64,000 nt of DNA from Prorocentrum cordatum (Eukaryota > Sar > Dinophyceae > Prorocentrales > Prorocentraceae), in the NCBI GenBank assembly GCA_963575745.1, contig CAUYUJ010014208.1, forward strand, positions 186,001 through 250,000, read 5' to 3'. Made by a program: the position numbers and the translations under genes. The notes under the pieces were generated by a model. The model made no database searches, was not told the origin of the DNA, and was given only the letters and a program-made list of their open reading frames with translations. Shown here piece by piece: positions 51,511-63,149 of this stretch (within the stretch, counting starts at the first letter, position 1; each line of letters begins with the position of its first letter).

Positions 51511-51681
51511 TCGGCGGTGGACAAACCTCCCTTTAGTAAACCTCCCCTTAGTGAAAACGGCCTGGGACCGAAACCGACGGACCTGGACCCGCAAAAATGA
51601 CGGCCGCGACGCCCTCTCGCGAACCGAAAACGGCCAATTTCTGAATCGACGTGTCAGGGTAGGAGGTCTGTCCACCCCCGA
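51511..51681. mobile_element. Family F TIR element, copy 2
   Basis: Nearly the same 170 bases as 26744-26913, differing at scattered positions. No sequence similarity was noticed outside the element, which fits transposition. Confidence 0.7.
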
Positions 51682-52384
51682 AAGAAGGAAGAACGGCATA
51701 GGCGTGAATCCGCCGATCTGGCGCGTGCGTTTGGAAAAGAGGCAGCCCGAGCTTCAGCTCTGCCGAGGGGGCTGCCGGGGGGCCTCATGGGGGGGGGGGG
51801 CTGCACTGCTTCTCGGGGGCCGGGGCTGGGGCCGCGGCCAGGGCTGGGGCCGGGCCCCGGGCCAGGGCGGGGCTGGGCCTGGGTCCAGGGCGGGGGCTGG
51901 GGCAGGGGCCAAGGAGGGGGCCAGGGTTGGGGGCTGGGGGATTGGGGCTGGCACCAGAGGGCCGGGGCTTCCAGGCCCAACGACTGACCAACGAGCCAAC
52001 CCGTCAGCAACGGGCACGACGCAAATACTTTATTCAACACGAACTGCCTGAGGCAACTGCCAACACCCTCCTTCCCTCCTCCTCCTCCTCCTTCTCCTCC
52101 TCCTCCTCCTCCTTTCCCCCACCTCCTCCACCTCCCTCCTCATCTTCCCTCCTGCCTCCTCGAGGTGAAGCTCATAAGCCATGTGCTCATGTCGCCTCTC
52201 TCAAGAGATCAGATGCTCCCCGAGATCCATGCGTCACACTTTTTTTCGCAACGGGCGTTCTCAAACAGTTTTGGGCCCCAGGACCATCACAGAGTGCCCT
52301 GGCTCGAAGGATGCAGCAGGAAGATAAGCTCTAGGGTTCTGGTCGTGATTTCTCGCGAGGTTGCAATACGGTGTTGATTATGCA

Positions 52385-52555
52385 GCAAGGGGTCCCCAGA
52401 AGTCTCGACCCCTTCCCAGGGACCCGTTTTGCATCCCGAATACCTTTTTGGCGGTCCCGAGGCCCGGTAGAGACCTCCAGAACCCAGAAATAGCAAAAAA
52501 CACATCCCGCCGTGCTCGTTTCTTGACGTGAGGGGGTCTGGGTGATGACCCAGAC
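52385..52555. mobile_element. Family C introner-like element
   Basis: CTCGACCCCTTCCCAGGGAC, CATCCCGAATACC, GAGGCCCGGTAGAG and GTGAGGGGGTCTGGG occur in the family order. The left terminal hairpin is missing. Confidence 0.55.
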
Positions 52556-52639
52556 CCCGTTCCGTCGTGACCCACGCTGGGTTTCTATTCTGCGACGAGG
52601 AGCAACTACGCGGCGGCGATGTCAGTGTCTCCTCTTGGA

Positions 52640-52915
52640 AGCGGCCGTAGGCGACCCGAGGAGGGGGAGGAGGGGGAGGAGGTGGAGGGGGGGAGGGGGA
52701 GGATGGGGCGGGGGAGGAGCAGGGGGAGGAGGATGGGGAGGGGGAGGGGGATTGGGAGGGGAAGGAGGAGGAGGAGGAGGAGGAGGAGGATGAGGAGGAG
52801 CAGGAGCAGGAGGAGGAGGAGGAGGAGGAGGAGGAGGAGGAGTAGGAGGAGGGGGAGGAGGAGGAGGAGGAGGAGGAGGAGGAGGAGGAGGAGGAGGAGG
52901 AGGAGGAGGGTCGTT
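52640..52915. repeat. (GGA)n / (GGGGA)n tract
   Basis: About 275 bases of GGAGGA with GGGGGA interruptions, the longest G-rich purine tract here. Confidence 0.95.
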
Positions 52916-53035
52916 TCGGCGCGGGGCGACCGCGCGGGCGCGGCTCCGCTCAAAGGCGGCGTCGCCGCTCGCCGCGCGGCCCAAGACGAAACCGGGACGA
53001 GGATAACATCGGGCGAGGATCAATCGAGAACTCGC

Positions 53036-53173
53036 CATCGCTCGGACGTCCATTCTCTGTGCATTTTTCGGCACCGTTTTGTTGTTTCTCTTTCTTTCTT
53101 CCCCTTTCGCAAGATGGCCCAATATGCTTCTCGATGGCCATCGCCGAGGAAACATGCACACGTTCAAGCGATG
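53036..53173. mobile_element. CATCGCTCGGACGT MITE, copy 7
   Basis: Ends CATCGCTCGGACGTCCATTC and ACACGTTCAAGCGATG. The interior carries AATATGCTTCTCGATGGCCA. Confidence 0.8.
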
Positions 53174-53462
53174 CCAAGAGAATCTCTGAGATCTGGCGGC
53201 TCTGGAGGATGCCTCGGGCGCCGCGGCCCTCTCAAAGCGTTCTGGAACGCTCGGAACGGCTTCTCCCCGGCCTACAACCCTCCTCGAAATCAAACGCAAG
53301 TTTTTGACGCTGATCGACGCGCGAAGCGCGGCCCGCGGGGTCAGATCTCTGCGCTTGCAGTCGCCCGTTTCGGCGCGAATGCTGACCTGTGGGGGTCCTG
53401 GGGCGCCGCCGCGCCGCGGGAAAAACTTGCGTCTGATTTCGAAGAGGGATGTGTCCAGAGCC

Positions 53463-53640
53463 CCGACGTCGCGACTTTTTCACAACGTCGACCCCGAGAG
53501 GTCTGGACCCCTTCCTTTTTTTTTGTTACGACGGCATGAGTCGTTCCTTGACGGCCCCGAGGCCCGGAGAAGGGCCCCCGGAGGCCGAACATCGTGAAAA
53601 ACCCCGCGCCGCGCTTCCTTCACCGCGCGAGGGGGTCTGG
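53463..53640. mobile_element. Family C introner-like element
   Basis: GACGTCGCGACTTTTTCACA hairpin, GAGGTCTGGACCCCTTCC, CATGAGTCGTTCCTTGACGG, GGGCCCCCGGAGGCCGAACA and CGCGCGAGGGGGTCTGGGT. A poly-T run interrupts the middle. Confidence 0.65.
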
Positions 53641-53889
53641 GTATGGCGCCGCCCGACGGCCCCTCCCGAGCCCCGCGCGGGCACGCCGTGCAGCACGCGC
53701 CCGGCGCCCTCCTGCGGCGTGGAGGGCGGCATGGCGCGGGGCCCCGGCCGCCGCCGAGGGGGGGCCGCGGCCGGCCCCCCCGCGCGGCGCCGCCCCGGCG
53801 GCCAGCCCCGCCGCGCGGCTGCCGAGCCGCAGCAAGCTCCCCGCGCGGCGCCCCGAGCGCACCGCCGCTCGCCGCCGCCGTCGTCGGCC

Positions 53890-54062
<173 letters not shown>

Positions 54063-54185
54063 GGCGGGCCCTCCGCGCGCCCCTCTGGGCCGTTCCGGGG
54101 GGGGCGCCCGCTGGGCGAGCGGCCAAGACTCGCGTCGTGAGAACATCGCGGCGGACTGTTTTGTTGGCCATTCCCGGCCTCTGGC

Positions 54186-54281
54186 CATCGCTCGGACGTC
54201 CATTCCCTGTGCTTTTTTCGATTTCGTGCGTGATTTTTTCGCCAGATGGTCGAGGATGCTCCTCGAAGGTCCTCGCCGAGC
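54186..54281. mobile_element. CATCGCTCGGACGT MITE, copy 8, right TIR lost
   Basis: Left TIR and interior (CGCCAGATGGTCGAGGATGC) are intact; the sequence leaves the family after CCTCGCCGAG. GGCCTCTGG occurs on both sides (54177 and about 54290), a probable target duplication. Confidence 0.7.
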
Positions 54282-54289
54282 GGCGCCAG

Positions 54290-54880
54290 GGGCCTCTGGG
54301 GACCCTCGCCAGGCCCCAGGACCATCCAACGACTACTCAGGATCGAAAGCTGGTCCTGGTGAATGGGTCGAGACATCTGGGGTCCACGCATCAACAAAGT
54401 CAGGATATCTCATGTCTGTGCTTACATCTGAGACAAAAAAGAAAGCAGCTGACCTGCCGTTCGAGAAGATCCCGTCGCGGACAATGGCTATGCCATCTCA
54501 CTCGCAAAATCGAGGACGAGCGTTTCCTCTTGAGGGCCCTGGGTCGGTCCAAGAGCGCTCCAAGATACTCAAGGCCGCCTCGCGACGGCCGGAGAGGCCC
54601 CCAATATGTTCTCAGAGAGAGCCCCCGCAGCGGAAGGCGGAGTGGCGGGGCGAGGGGGGGGGGCAGCGGTCTGATCTGGGAGGGTGGGAGGAGGCAGGGA
54701 GCGAGGGAGGTGGGAGGGATGGCGATGTTCAGGAGGTCGAGGAGTGGAACGGTGGGCGGGGCGGGGCAGGGAGAGCACGGTCGACCGGGAGGGGATGCCA
54801 GAGGGGGGCCCGACGACCCAGCCCCTGCTGGGACCAGGGCCAGCGCGGGATCGAGCGGGATGCGAGGACAGAAAATGCGG
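54290..54880. other. No recognised feature
   Basis: Mixed sequence with a partial family C fragment near 54340-54400 and purine-rich DNA; no gene or complete repeat seen. Confidence 0.4.
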
Positions 54881-55100
54881 AGTCAAACGTTCTCACTTTT
54901 ATTGCAGTGGCTTGCGAGGCATGCTTGCTTGACACAGCGGACTTCCTCCTCCACGGGGGCCCTCTTTGTTGACCAAGCTTCCGAGGGAGGTGATGCAGTC
55001 CTGGCGGGCTGCAATGGGGCTGTCGAATAGGCGCATGTCCCATAGATTGCCTGCTTATCCTGCCGGTCTGCAAGTGGTTGCACGTCCAGATTTTGCCTGT

Positions 55101-55304
55101 TCAGGCCTTTGCCACGTCCTGCCATGGCACAAATCCTCCTTCCTTACCCTGTCCTTTGCCACCCCGCCCAGGGGCATGGAATCCGCAATCGCGGCACGTC
55201 TTGTGGGGGGTGGTTTCATAGAGCCAGCAGCATTGACCGCAATTGTTGCAGACGAGGTAGCGGCCCGACGTGAGCGCCGCCGGACGTAGAACTTTCACAG
55301 ACAT
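55101..55304 (-). CDS. Small ORF with CxxC...CxxC zinc ribbon
   Basis: Sixty-seven residues from ATG at 55304. CNNC (C19, C22) and CRDC (C37, C40) are separated by 14 residues including CCWLY, which is the layout of a zinc ribbon or knuckle. The tail is Gly/Lys-rich. The frame is open upstream (VPLQFLLKSDEGQT) before running into a (CTC)n poly-Leu tract, so the true 5' end or an exon boundary is probably near 55355. A second frame starting ATGGCAGGACG at 55125 overlaps its last codons and runs to 54883. Overlapping frames with a zinc finger are seen in retroelement gag genes, but no polymerase is present. Not recognised as any specific protein. Confidence 0.3.
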   Translation of the reverse strand: MSVKVLRPAALTSGRYLVCNNCGQCCWLYETTPHKTCRDCGFHAPGRGGKGQGKEGGFVPWQDVAKA

Positions 55305-55371
55305 CGTTTGCCCTTCGTCGCTCTTGAGCAGAAATTGAAGGGGAACCCACACGAGTAGTCCCGTGGGAGCC

Positions 55372-55448
55372 AGGAGGAGGATGAGGAGGAGGAGGAGGAG
55401 GAGGAGGAGGAGGAGGCGGAGGAGGAGGAGGAGGAGGAGGAGGAGGGA
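55372..55448. repeat. (GGA)n tract
   Basis: GGAGGA run just upstream (minus orientation) of the zinc-ribbon ORF. It makes that reading frame appear to start with poly-Leu. Confidence 0.9.
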
Positions 55449-56009
55449 ATGAGGCAGCGGCAGAATCCTTGAAACAGCTGGGGCTCGGGAGTGCATCGCC
55501 CTCGAATCATGCACGGACGTCGGCATCGGAAGTGCAGAGCCTCTGAGGCGGCCGCCAGTTGGCAATGTGGGTGTCGAAGGCGCGTTTTTTTGTATGAGGT
55601 CGGTCTGGGGGGCCTAGTGAGGCCCTCCCAGGCGCAGAACAGCAAGACACCGCATTCTCATAAACATAACCTTTCAGGTGCGGCACACATCTAAGGAGAA
55701 AAACCGATGGACGTCCTGATGGGGGGAGCAATGGTGATCCAGTTTTTTTGATCACGGGAGTCCGATAGCAACATCACTGCGGGGAGGAAGCGGAGACCAC
55801 CCGTTCCCCTCCCCGCCTCGCCCCTCCCGGGAGGACGGGGAGGATAACCGACGACGACAGCGCAAGTCAACCCACGGCCCATGATGCGCGCCCCACGTGC
55901 GCAGACCTGTGGCGCAACCTGTGGCGCAACCTATGGCGCAACCCATGGGGCGCAACCCATGGCCGTGGAGGATCCCCTCGAGGACGGGCACCTGCATCAC
56001 CAGCGCGGT

Positions 56010-56400
56010 GTAGGAAGCGAGCGCGCTGGCGGCCTCTGCCGTGGGCCCGCCCGGGGCCCGGGGGAGGGGCAGAGGGGAGGTCGGACGCGGAGGGGAGATG
56101 AAGAGGATGGGCGGGAGGGAGAGGAGGGGAGGGGAGGGGAATGGAAGCAGGAGGGGCAAGAGAAAGAGAGGAGGGGCATGGGCAGGGAAGCAGAGGGTGG
56201 GCGGGAACGGCGAGCACGCTAGCGGCCTTTGCCTGGGCCCGCCCGGGGCCTGGGGGAGGGGCAGAGGGGAGGATGAGCAGGGGAGGGGCAGAGGAGGAGA
56301 GGATAGGATGACTGGGACCTCCCCGATCGGACGTCGGCGAGGCAGACCCGGGAATGTGCTGCAGGTGAAAATCGGAGAGGCGCAACTGCCAGGCGGAGTC
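56010..56400. repeat. Duplicated GC-rich segment of about 190 bp
   Basis: GCGGCCTCTGCCGTGGGCCC and GGGGAGGGGCAGAGGGGAGG at 56025-56085 recur as GCGGCCTTTGCCTGGGCCCG and the same G-rich block at 56220-56270. Four short GTGGCGCAACC-type repeats precede it (55910-55960). Confidence 0.65.
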
Positions 56401-56829
56401 GCAGAAGGTGCACGTGGCCCTGCTCTCACCCCTGTCACGAGCCGACCTTCTACAGCCGACCGGTACCAGAAGGGTGCGCGGTAAGGATGCACGGGCCTTG
56501 GAGGCCCGTGTGAACGTTTTTCGAACGGGGTTGGCCAGCGAAAGTGGCCAAGGCTGGGCCGAGGAGGCAAGAATGCAAGGATACCCGTGGGAAGGCTGCC
56601 CATCCTTACCTTGCGGGTTGACTCTGCTCCTCGACCTGCCTCTTCACCTGTGCTGCTCGGGAATCCTCCCCGCGTCGCCCCCGCTCACCGCTCCTCCTCG
56701 CCTCCGGGTCCCCCCCCCCGCTCTGCCAGGGAGCACGCAGGCCACCTGCTCAATATCCCCCCCCACCACCCCCGCCCCCTGCCGGTGCTGAGGTCCACAG
56801 CATCCCCTGTGCTGGCTCTGGGCGCCCTC

Positions 56830-58165
56830 CTGGGCACCACTCGCTCCACTCGTGCGCCGATGCTGCGTCGAGCGCCCGCCGACCCTCAATCGAAATCGAG
56901 TCGAACGGATCCGTTGGGTGGGCCTCAGGAAGGTCACCCCCCAACACCGAGCATCCGAAGTACATCCCAGATGCTGGCTCTGGGGAACCTTCTTGGAGCC
57001 ACTCGCTCCACTCACGCATCGATGCTGCGTCGAACAGGTCCGTTGAGTGGGCCTGAGGAGGGTCCCCTTCCAACATGAGCATCCGAAGCGCATCCCAGGT
57101 GCTCGCGCTGGGGACCTTGCTGGAGCCACTCGCTCCACTCACATGTCGATTCTGCGTCAAACGCCTGTCGACTTTCTCGTCGAACCCGAGTCGACCAGGT
57201 CAGTTGGGTGGGCCTCAGGAAGTTTCTCGCCCCCCTCCCAACAGAGCATCCGAAGCAAAGCCAAGGTGCTCGCTCTGGGAGCCTTCCTGGAGCCACTCGC
57301 TCCACACATGTGTCGATGCTGCGTCGAACGCCCGCCGACCCTCAGTCGAAATAGAGTCGAACGGATCCGTTGGGTGGGCCTCAGGAAGGTCACCCCCCAA
57401 CACCGAGCATCCGACGCAAATCCAAGGTGCTCGTTCTGGGGACCTTCCTGGACACTCGCTCCACTCATGCGCCGACGGTGCGTCGAACGCCCGCTGACCC
57501 TCAGTCGAAATCGAGTCGAACGGATCCGTTGGGTGGGCCTCAGGAAGGTCCCTGCCCCCAACACCGAGTATCCGACGCAAATCCAAGTCGCTCTTTCTGG
57601 GGACCTTCCTGGACACTCGCTCCACTCATGCGCCGAAGTTGCGTCGAACGCCCGCCGACCCTTAGTCGAACCCGAGTCGAACAGAACTATTGGGTGGGCC
57701 TCAGGAAGGTCCCTGCCCCCAAACGAGCATCTGAAGCACATCCTAGGTTCTGGCTCCGGGGACCTTCCTGGACTCACTCGCTCCACATGTGTCGATGCTG
57801 CGTCGAATAGATGCGTCGGGTGGGCCTCAAGAGACGCCCCTCCTCAAATTCGGATCACGGCCCAGGTGCTCGCTCTGGGGACCTTTCTGGAGCCACTCGC
57901 TCCACTCACGCGTCGATGCTGCGTCGAACGCTCGCCGTTTTCTCGTCGAACCTGGCTCGAACAGATCCGTTGGGTGGGCCTCAAGGAAGGTGCCCCGCAA
58001 ACCGAGCATCCGCAGCAAAGCCAAGGTGCTCGCTCTGGGGACCTTCCTGGAATCACTCGCTCCACTCAGGCGCCGATGCTGCGTCGAACGCCCGCCGACC
58101 CTTAGTCGAAACCGAGTCGAACAGATCTGCTGGGTGGGCCTCAGGAAGGTCCCCCAAACGAGCAT
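56830..58165. repeat. 160-bp tandem array with two unit lengths
   Basis: Nine units of CTCGCTCCACTCATGCGCCG, ATGCTGCGTCGAACGCCCGC, GATCCGTTGGGTGGGCCTCA, GGAAGGTC and AGGTGCTCGCTCTGGGGACC. Spacing is about 160 bases, except two short units of about 120 (starting near 57003 and 57777) that lack the GCCCGCCGACCCTCAGTCGA segment. Confidence 0.85.
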
Positions 58166-58362
58166 CTGAAACATCTGCTGCGACTGCGACTGCGACCTGC
58201 GTAGAACGCCGCGATGGCGCTGCAGGGTGGGGCAGAACCGCCCACAAAACGACTGTACAGCATGGGCTCGTTTCGGTAATGTTGGATTTGACAATATCGC
58301 CCTCTTTCTCGGCCAAAGCGTGAGTGCAGGCAAATAGACATCATACACCTCAGCATTGACTT

Positions 58363-58524
58363 GGACGCCTGAGATGGGTAGATAACGACGCCCAACAACA
58401 AATGCTGTCCAAAGCCGACAGCGGTCGCTGTTTGGCAGGCGCCCTCGTCTCACATGGACAACGTCCGCGGCGACACCGACAGCTCGGTCTCTTCAAAATG
58501 AGCAGGAAATTATGTTGGTCTTCG
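58363..58524. mobile_element. GGACGCCCGA palindromic TIR element, diverged copy
   Basis: GGACGCCTGAGATGGGTAG, then GCCCAACAACAAATGCTGTC and GACAGCGGTCGCTG. The right end is degraded. Confidence 0.6.
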
Positions 58525-58644
58525 TACACGAAGCCAGGACGAGGATGTCTCGGGCGCCGCGGCCTTCTCAGAGCATTCCAGAACGCTGAGCGTGATGGAA
58601 CGCCCTGGAACGGATGTAGTTATCCTCGTCCTAGACCCGTCCGA

Positions 58645-58805
58645 GACGTCGTGATTCTTATGCAACGTGGACCCTCTGAAACCTCGACCCCTTTACCAAG
58701 GCCCGCTCTTCCTCCCGCGCCACTCTTGACGGTCCTGGGGCCCAGCAAAGGCACCCGAGGCCGGCAAAGACACGACACGTTCTGCCGTGATTTTTGCTCC
58801 GCCGT
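58645..58805. mobile_element. Family C introner-like element, diverged
   Basis: GACGTCGTGATTCTTATGCA, CTCGACCCCTTTACCAAGG, CTTGACGGTCCTGGGGCCC and CTGCCGTGATTTTTGCTCC occur in the family order, with more changes than other copies. Confidence 0.5.
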
Positions 58806-58883
58806 TCCCCCGTCCGAACCCATTCTTTCCGCACCCACCTCGATCGTACCGAATCGATGAGGGGGAAGCCAATCGGTAACGCT

Positions 58884-59031
58884 CTGACCCGGGTCAATGC
58901 AAACTCAGGTCAGTCAGGCTTTGCAAAGACCTGCAATATCCTGCAGGATCCTGCACGCAAGCCCGGGTCAGTGCACCCCTGGCTCTGCAATATCCTGCAA
59001 TATCCAGCGCTCTGACTAGCCCCCGTTTGCA
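58884..59031. mobile_element. Family D element, copy 3
   Basis: GGGTCAATGCAAACTCAGGT at the left and AGCCCCCGTTTGCATT at the right; internal CCTGCAATATCCTGCAGGAT repeats. Confidence 0.65.
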
Positions 59032-59035
59032 TTCT

Positions 59036-59240
59036 GGACGCCTGGAATGGTTAGTTACGGACAGAACGGGTACGATGCCCAATAACAACTATTGTTCAAA
59101 GCCGACAGCGGCCGCTGTTGGGCAGGCGGCCTTCTGTCCTCAATGGGCCAGGCCTGCGGCGGTACCGACAGCGAATCCTGCTTCAAACGAACAGGAATTA
59201 CTGTCGGTCTTTGTGCCCATTCTTTCCGGACCCGCCTTCC
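59036..59240. mobile_element. GGACGCCCGA palindromic TIR element, diverged copy
   Basis: GGACGCCTGGAATGG at the left, GACAGCGGCCGCTGTTGGGC in the middle and TGCCCATTCTTTCCGGACCC at the right. It abuts a family D element on the left. Confidence 0.65.
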
Positions 59241-59567
59241 AACGCCCCGAGCATGGACCCCCGTCCCTCACATCTCGAGGCCCAAGAGCCCAGAGTCGCC
59301 GGGTCGGGAGGGAGACGGCAGGCTAGCGATGGGGAAGCCTTCTTAGAAGGCGGCTGCTTCTTAGAAGGTGCGGGCCTTGTCTGCAGATGCAAGGCCCGCG
59401 CCTTCCAGGAAGCAGCCTCCTTCTAAGGTGCCTCCCCCCTCCCCCGACCGCCCTCTGCGCGTGGCCGACGGGGGCGCCAGGAGCCCACGAGTCGCCCCGT
59501 CGGGCGGGAGACGGCAGGCCAGAGTGGGGGGGGCTTCTCAGAAGCCTTCCCCCCCCTCCCCCCCCCC

Positions 59568-59750
59568 TACAGTGGAGGGCCCGACCACGAGGAACCTTCC
59601 CCCCAAAAAATCAATCCCGAGACCCCGGGACGGCCCTCGACTCCTGAAGGGAGGCGCCGCGCTCTCCACGGCAGAGCCATCGAGGCCCAGAGAAACCCCC
59701 GGGGCACCCCGGAGGCGAGCGGGGCGCCTCTCTCTCGGCAGAGGGCCCCC
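59568..59750. mobile_element. CTACAGTGGAG TIR element, copy 4, diverged
   Basis: Left end CTACAGTGGAGGGCCCGACC intact; the centre GACCCCGGGACGGCCCTCGA and CCCGGGGCACCCCGGAGGCG is recognisable but GC-shifted; the right end is degraded. Confidence 0.6.
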
Positions 59751-60089
59751 GCCCTGCCGCCCTCTGCGCCTGGCCGCGCGAGGGGGGGGCACCACAGCCG
59801 CCCGCGAGCCGCCCGGTCGGAGAGGGAGGCGGCGGGCCAGAGAGGCCGCCCGCGGGCGGCGAGCCACGGGCCGCCGCGCAGCGGGCGGCCCAGCGCCGAG
59901 CGGGATGGGGGGGGGGGTGCCCGAGAGGCCGAGGGGCGGAGGCGGGGGCGGTCCGAGGCGGTCGAGGGAGGCGGGGATGGGGAGGAGGCGGGGAGGGGGC
60001 GGGGAGGGGAGGGGGGGGACCTGGCCCTGCCACCACCCAGGCGGGGAGGAGGGGATGAGGCGGGGAGGAGGCGGGGGCGGGGGCGATGC

Positions 60090-60510
60090 AAGACGCCAAA
60101 GATGGCCTCCAGGCGGCCCGAGGCGCCTTCAGGACGCCCCTGAGAGGCCTCCGAGAGACCTCCCAGGAAACATCAGTGAGTTTCTGTAAATTCTTGAAGG
60201 GTTTGCCGTTCTCGCCTTTTCGGCTTCCAGGCGCTCCAAGATGGCCCAAGAGGCTTCCAGGATCGCCCCAACACGGCCCACCAAGAGCGCTCAAAACGGC
60301 CTCAGAGGGTCCCAAGACAGCCCCAGAGCTCTCCAGGATGGACGAAGAGGCTCCAAAGACTGCTCCAAGAGCGGGCCCAGACAGGGGACTCGAACGGACA
60401 TTTTGAGCTCTAGGGACAGAGAGGTCCTCTGGAGGCTCCAAATTACCCCCAAGAGGCCCCCAAGAACCCCCCGTGACGCCCCCGAGAGGCCTCCTATCGT
60501 CTCACCAACC
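60090..60510. repeat. CCAAGA-type degenerate array outside Lon
   Basis: GATGGCCCAAGAGGCTTCCA and related units, with one GTTCTCGCCTTTTCGGCTTC spacer module. It is the only block found right of the visible Lon exons. Confidence 0.75.
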
Positions 60511-60519
60511 CTTCCTTCT

Positions 60520-61735
60520 TTCCTCTCCTCCTTCTCCCCCCTCTGCGTCAACGACCCTTAACCCTCGAACGGAAAGCGCTACACTAAATCATCAAGGGAC
60601 CAATCGAGAGGCCTCCTCATCCTCATCCCCCCCTCTTCCTCCTCCTCCTCCTCCTCCTCCTCCTCCTCCTTTTCGCTCGCCACGAACACACAAACACATA
60701 GCACCAGTGATGCAAGATGGGTCGGCGGAATGAGCGAAGCGATTGATAATGATTCCCCGCTCGCGCGACCAACATGTACGACTAGTAAGGATTGACGGCA
60801 AGAACGCAAGAGCCTTGAACGCCGAAGATGTGGAATAGTATGATGACCATGATAGCTAACTCTATTACTGTGGCGCTGAATATCTGTCCTCCTCCTCCCT
60901 GTCCTCCTCCTCCTCCTCTCCTCCTCAGGGTGCCAGGATAATGCTTCGGGGTGCTAGATGTGTTATCGGTTCACCAGAAGGGGAGGGTCATATCTTGATC
61001 GCTTCATGAGGCTATGAGGTTCTAGATGCCGCATTTCTCTGCGGTCTTTCACTTTCTATATCTTTTCGGTCTGTCTTTATGTGCATATGTGTATAACGAT
61101 ATACGCCGTCAACTCGCTATGCTCCCGTGCCATACATCTATATATACACATACATCAACCTATACAGGCAGACAGGCAGGCATACATACATGCAAGTATA
61201 CATACACATACATTTATTTATATGTATATATATATGTCAACTGATCAACTACTTTGTCTTTTGTCTTTTCTGCTATCTGATGTGTGGTGTGCACTCCATT
61301 CTTTCTACTAAATCATTCTGAGCGTGATCAGAAGGACCAAAGCACTTGGCCAAAACCAAAACTCCGAAAACCCGGAAACCTTACAACGCTGGGAACTCCG
61401 GACCCAAAACAAAAAACAAACGAACCTGGCTGCCCACCGTAATCGGCTCAGAAACCAGAACCGGGAACCTGGGACCTGGACCCCAGGAGCCCGGCCGCCT
61501 ATGGACATCGGCGCTGTACATTCGCCTTCTCTTCCAATCGTTGCTAGTACCCCTTCAGCGTAAGCACTGACTGGGGAACCACGGCCAGTGCGAAGCGCCC
61601 GAGCTTGGCGGCGCGCACAGGGGGGTATGGGGGAGGAGGGCAGTCTCCTTGGAGGGCGGCTGCTTCTCAGAAGGCGCCAGCCCTGCCCCTGGAGACAAGG
61701 CCCGCGCCTTCGAAGAAGCAGGGGTGCTTCTAAGA
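60520..61735. other. Low-complexity and AT-richer stretch, no gene seen
   Basis: A (CTC)n tract (60628-60670), a CTCCTC cluster (60888-60930), CATA-type repeats (61135-61230) and an A/C-rich piece with repeated CCAAAACC/GGAACC motifs (61330-61480). No credible coding frame. Confidence 0.5.
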
Positions 61736-61737
61736 TC

Positions 61738-61905
61738 AAGGGGCCCGAGGACACACAAATAAACACACACACAAATAACAGGATTCCCAATCTTTTCCCA
61801 TATTTTCTGGGTTTCTTTCTGTCTTCCCCCCCACTTCCCATTTTGTCCTATATTTTCCGGGGGAGTCGACGATGAATTGTGTCTGTGTGTTTCTTCCCTC
61901 CTGAT
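61738..61905. mobile_element. AGACACA-type TIR element, copy 3
   Basis: Same ends and core as the copies at 1045-1212 and 17212-17388. Upstream (61598-61690) it also shares the CTTGGCGGCGCGCACA plus GGGGGTATG segment found at 1434-1490, so the similarity extends beyond the element itself. Confidence 0.55.
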
Positions 61906-62009
61906 AAGAAGCCTTCCCCCCTCCCCCCTGCCCCTCTCCGCCCGTGGCCGTCTCTCAGGGCCGCATCCATCAGGGAACTGCTCCGGCTGCAGAGGGGCGA
62001 TAGCCTGCT

Positions 62010-62140
62010 GCCACCTCCTCTTCCTCCTCCTCTTTCTCCTCTTCCCCCTCCTCTTCCTCCTCCCCCTCCTCCTCCCCCCCTCCTCCTCCTCCTCCTCCTC
62101 CTCCTCCTCCTCCTCCTCCTCCTCCTCCTCCTCCTCCTCG
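62010..62140. repeat. (CTC)n tract
   Basis: CTCCTC with CCCCCT interruptions; further tracts at 62890-62942. Confidence 0.9.
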
Positions 62141-62531
62141 CCTGGATCAGCTGCGGCTCGGGCGCGCTGGGGAGGGGCGCGCACCCAGGCCTCCCAGTGT
62201 GGAGAGCGGCGGTCCCAGACAAGGAGCATGACGAGGAGGGAGGCGAAGGAGCAGCGGGCACCGCTGGCTTCTCTTTTCGGTGCCACCTCGTGTCGTCTCC
62301 TCCTCGTCCCGCTCCTCCTCTTCCTCCGCCGCCTCCTCCTCGTCCTCCTCTGCCTTCTCCGCCTCCGCCTTCCTCCTCGGCTTTCTCCTCCTCCCCTCCC
62401 CCTCATCTTCGTCCTCGTCCTGCCTCATCACCGAGCCCCCGAGGGTGGGAGCAGGGAGGAGGCAGGGCGAGGGGAGGACCTCTCCAAAAAAGCTGCCTCC
62501 TGCGGGGCGAGCCTTCCGTGGAGGGACAAAA

Positions 62532-62640
62532 CGGTATCGCTACTGCCGCTCCCTGGCTCCCGGGACCTCTCCCTGGGCGCGTTCCGACCAGAGTTTCGAG
62601 GCGAAGCCAGCGGTGGCGACGAGGGCCTCCCAGTAGGCCG
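62532..62640. repeat. Dispersed repeat next to CTC tract, copy 3
   Basis: TACTGCCGCTCCCTGGCTCC, TCCGACCAGAGTTTCGAGGC and GTGGCGACGAGGGCCTCCCA. Confidence 0.65.
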
Positions 62641-62974
62641 AAAGAGACGGAACCGAGGCGCAAGGGTAGCGGTACGGGTACCCTTTCTCGGCGGCGAGCC
62701 CAGAGGGGGAAATGACAGGGGGGTGGGCGTTCTCAGAGGTCTCGAAGTCCCCTGGCCGCCTCACAAGTTTTCGAAACGTTCCCCGAAGACGCAGAACACT
62801 TCTCAAAGGGCCGCCTTCCGAGAAGGCCTCCTCCTCCTCGCTCCGCCCCCCTCATTCGCTGCCGAGGGTGGCGGTATGGGTGCCTCCTTCTCCTCCTCCT
62901 CTTCCTCGTCGTCGTCGTCGTCGTCCTCCTCCTCCTCTGCAGAGGGCCGCCTCTTTTAGGCACCCCCTTGTGTC

Positions 62975-63148
62975 GTCTCCTCCTCCGTCTCCTCCTCCAC
63001 CTCCTCCTCCTCCTCCTCCGTCTCCTCCTCCACCTCCTCCTCCTCCTCCTCCTCCTCCCCCTCCCCTCCCTCCTCCTCCTCCTCCTCCTCCTCCTCCTCC
63101 TCCTCCTCCTCCTCCTCCTCCTCCTCCTCCTCCTCCTCCTCCTCCTGG
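62975..63148. repeat. (CTC)n tract
   Basis: About 170 bases of CTC with CGTCTC and CACCTC interruptions on the left and a pure core on the right. Confidence 0.9.
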
Positions 63149-63149
63149 A

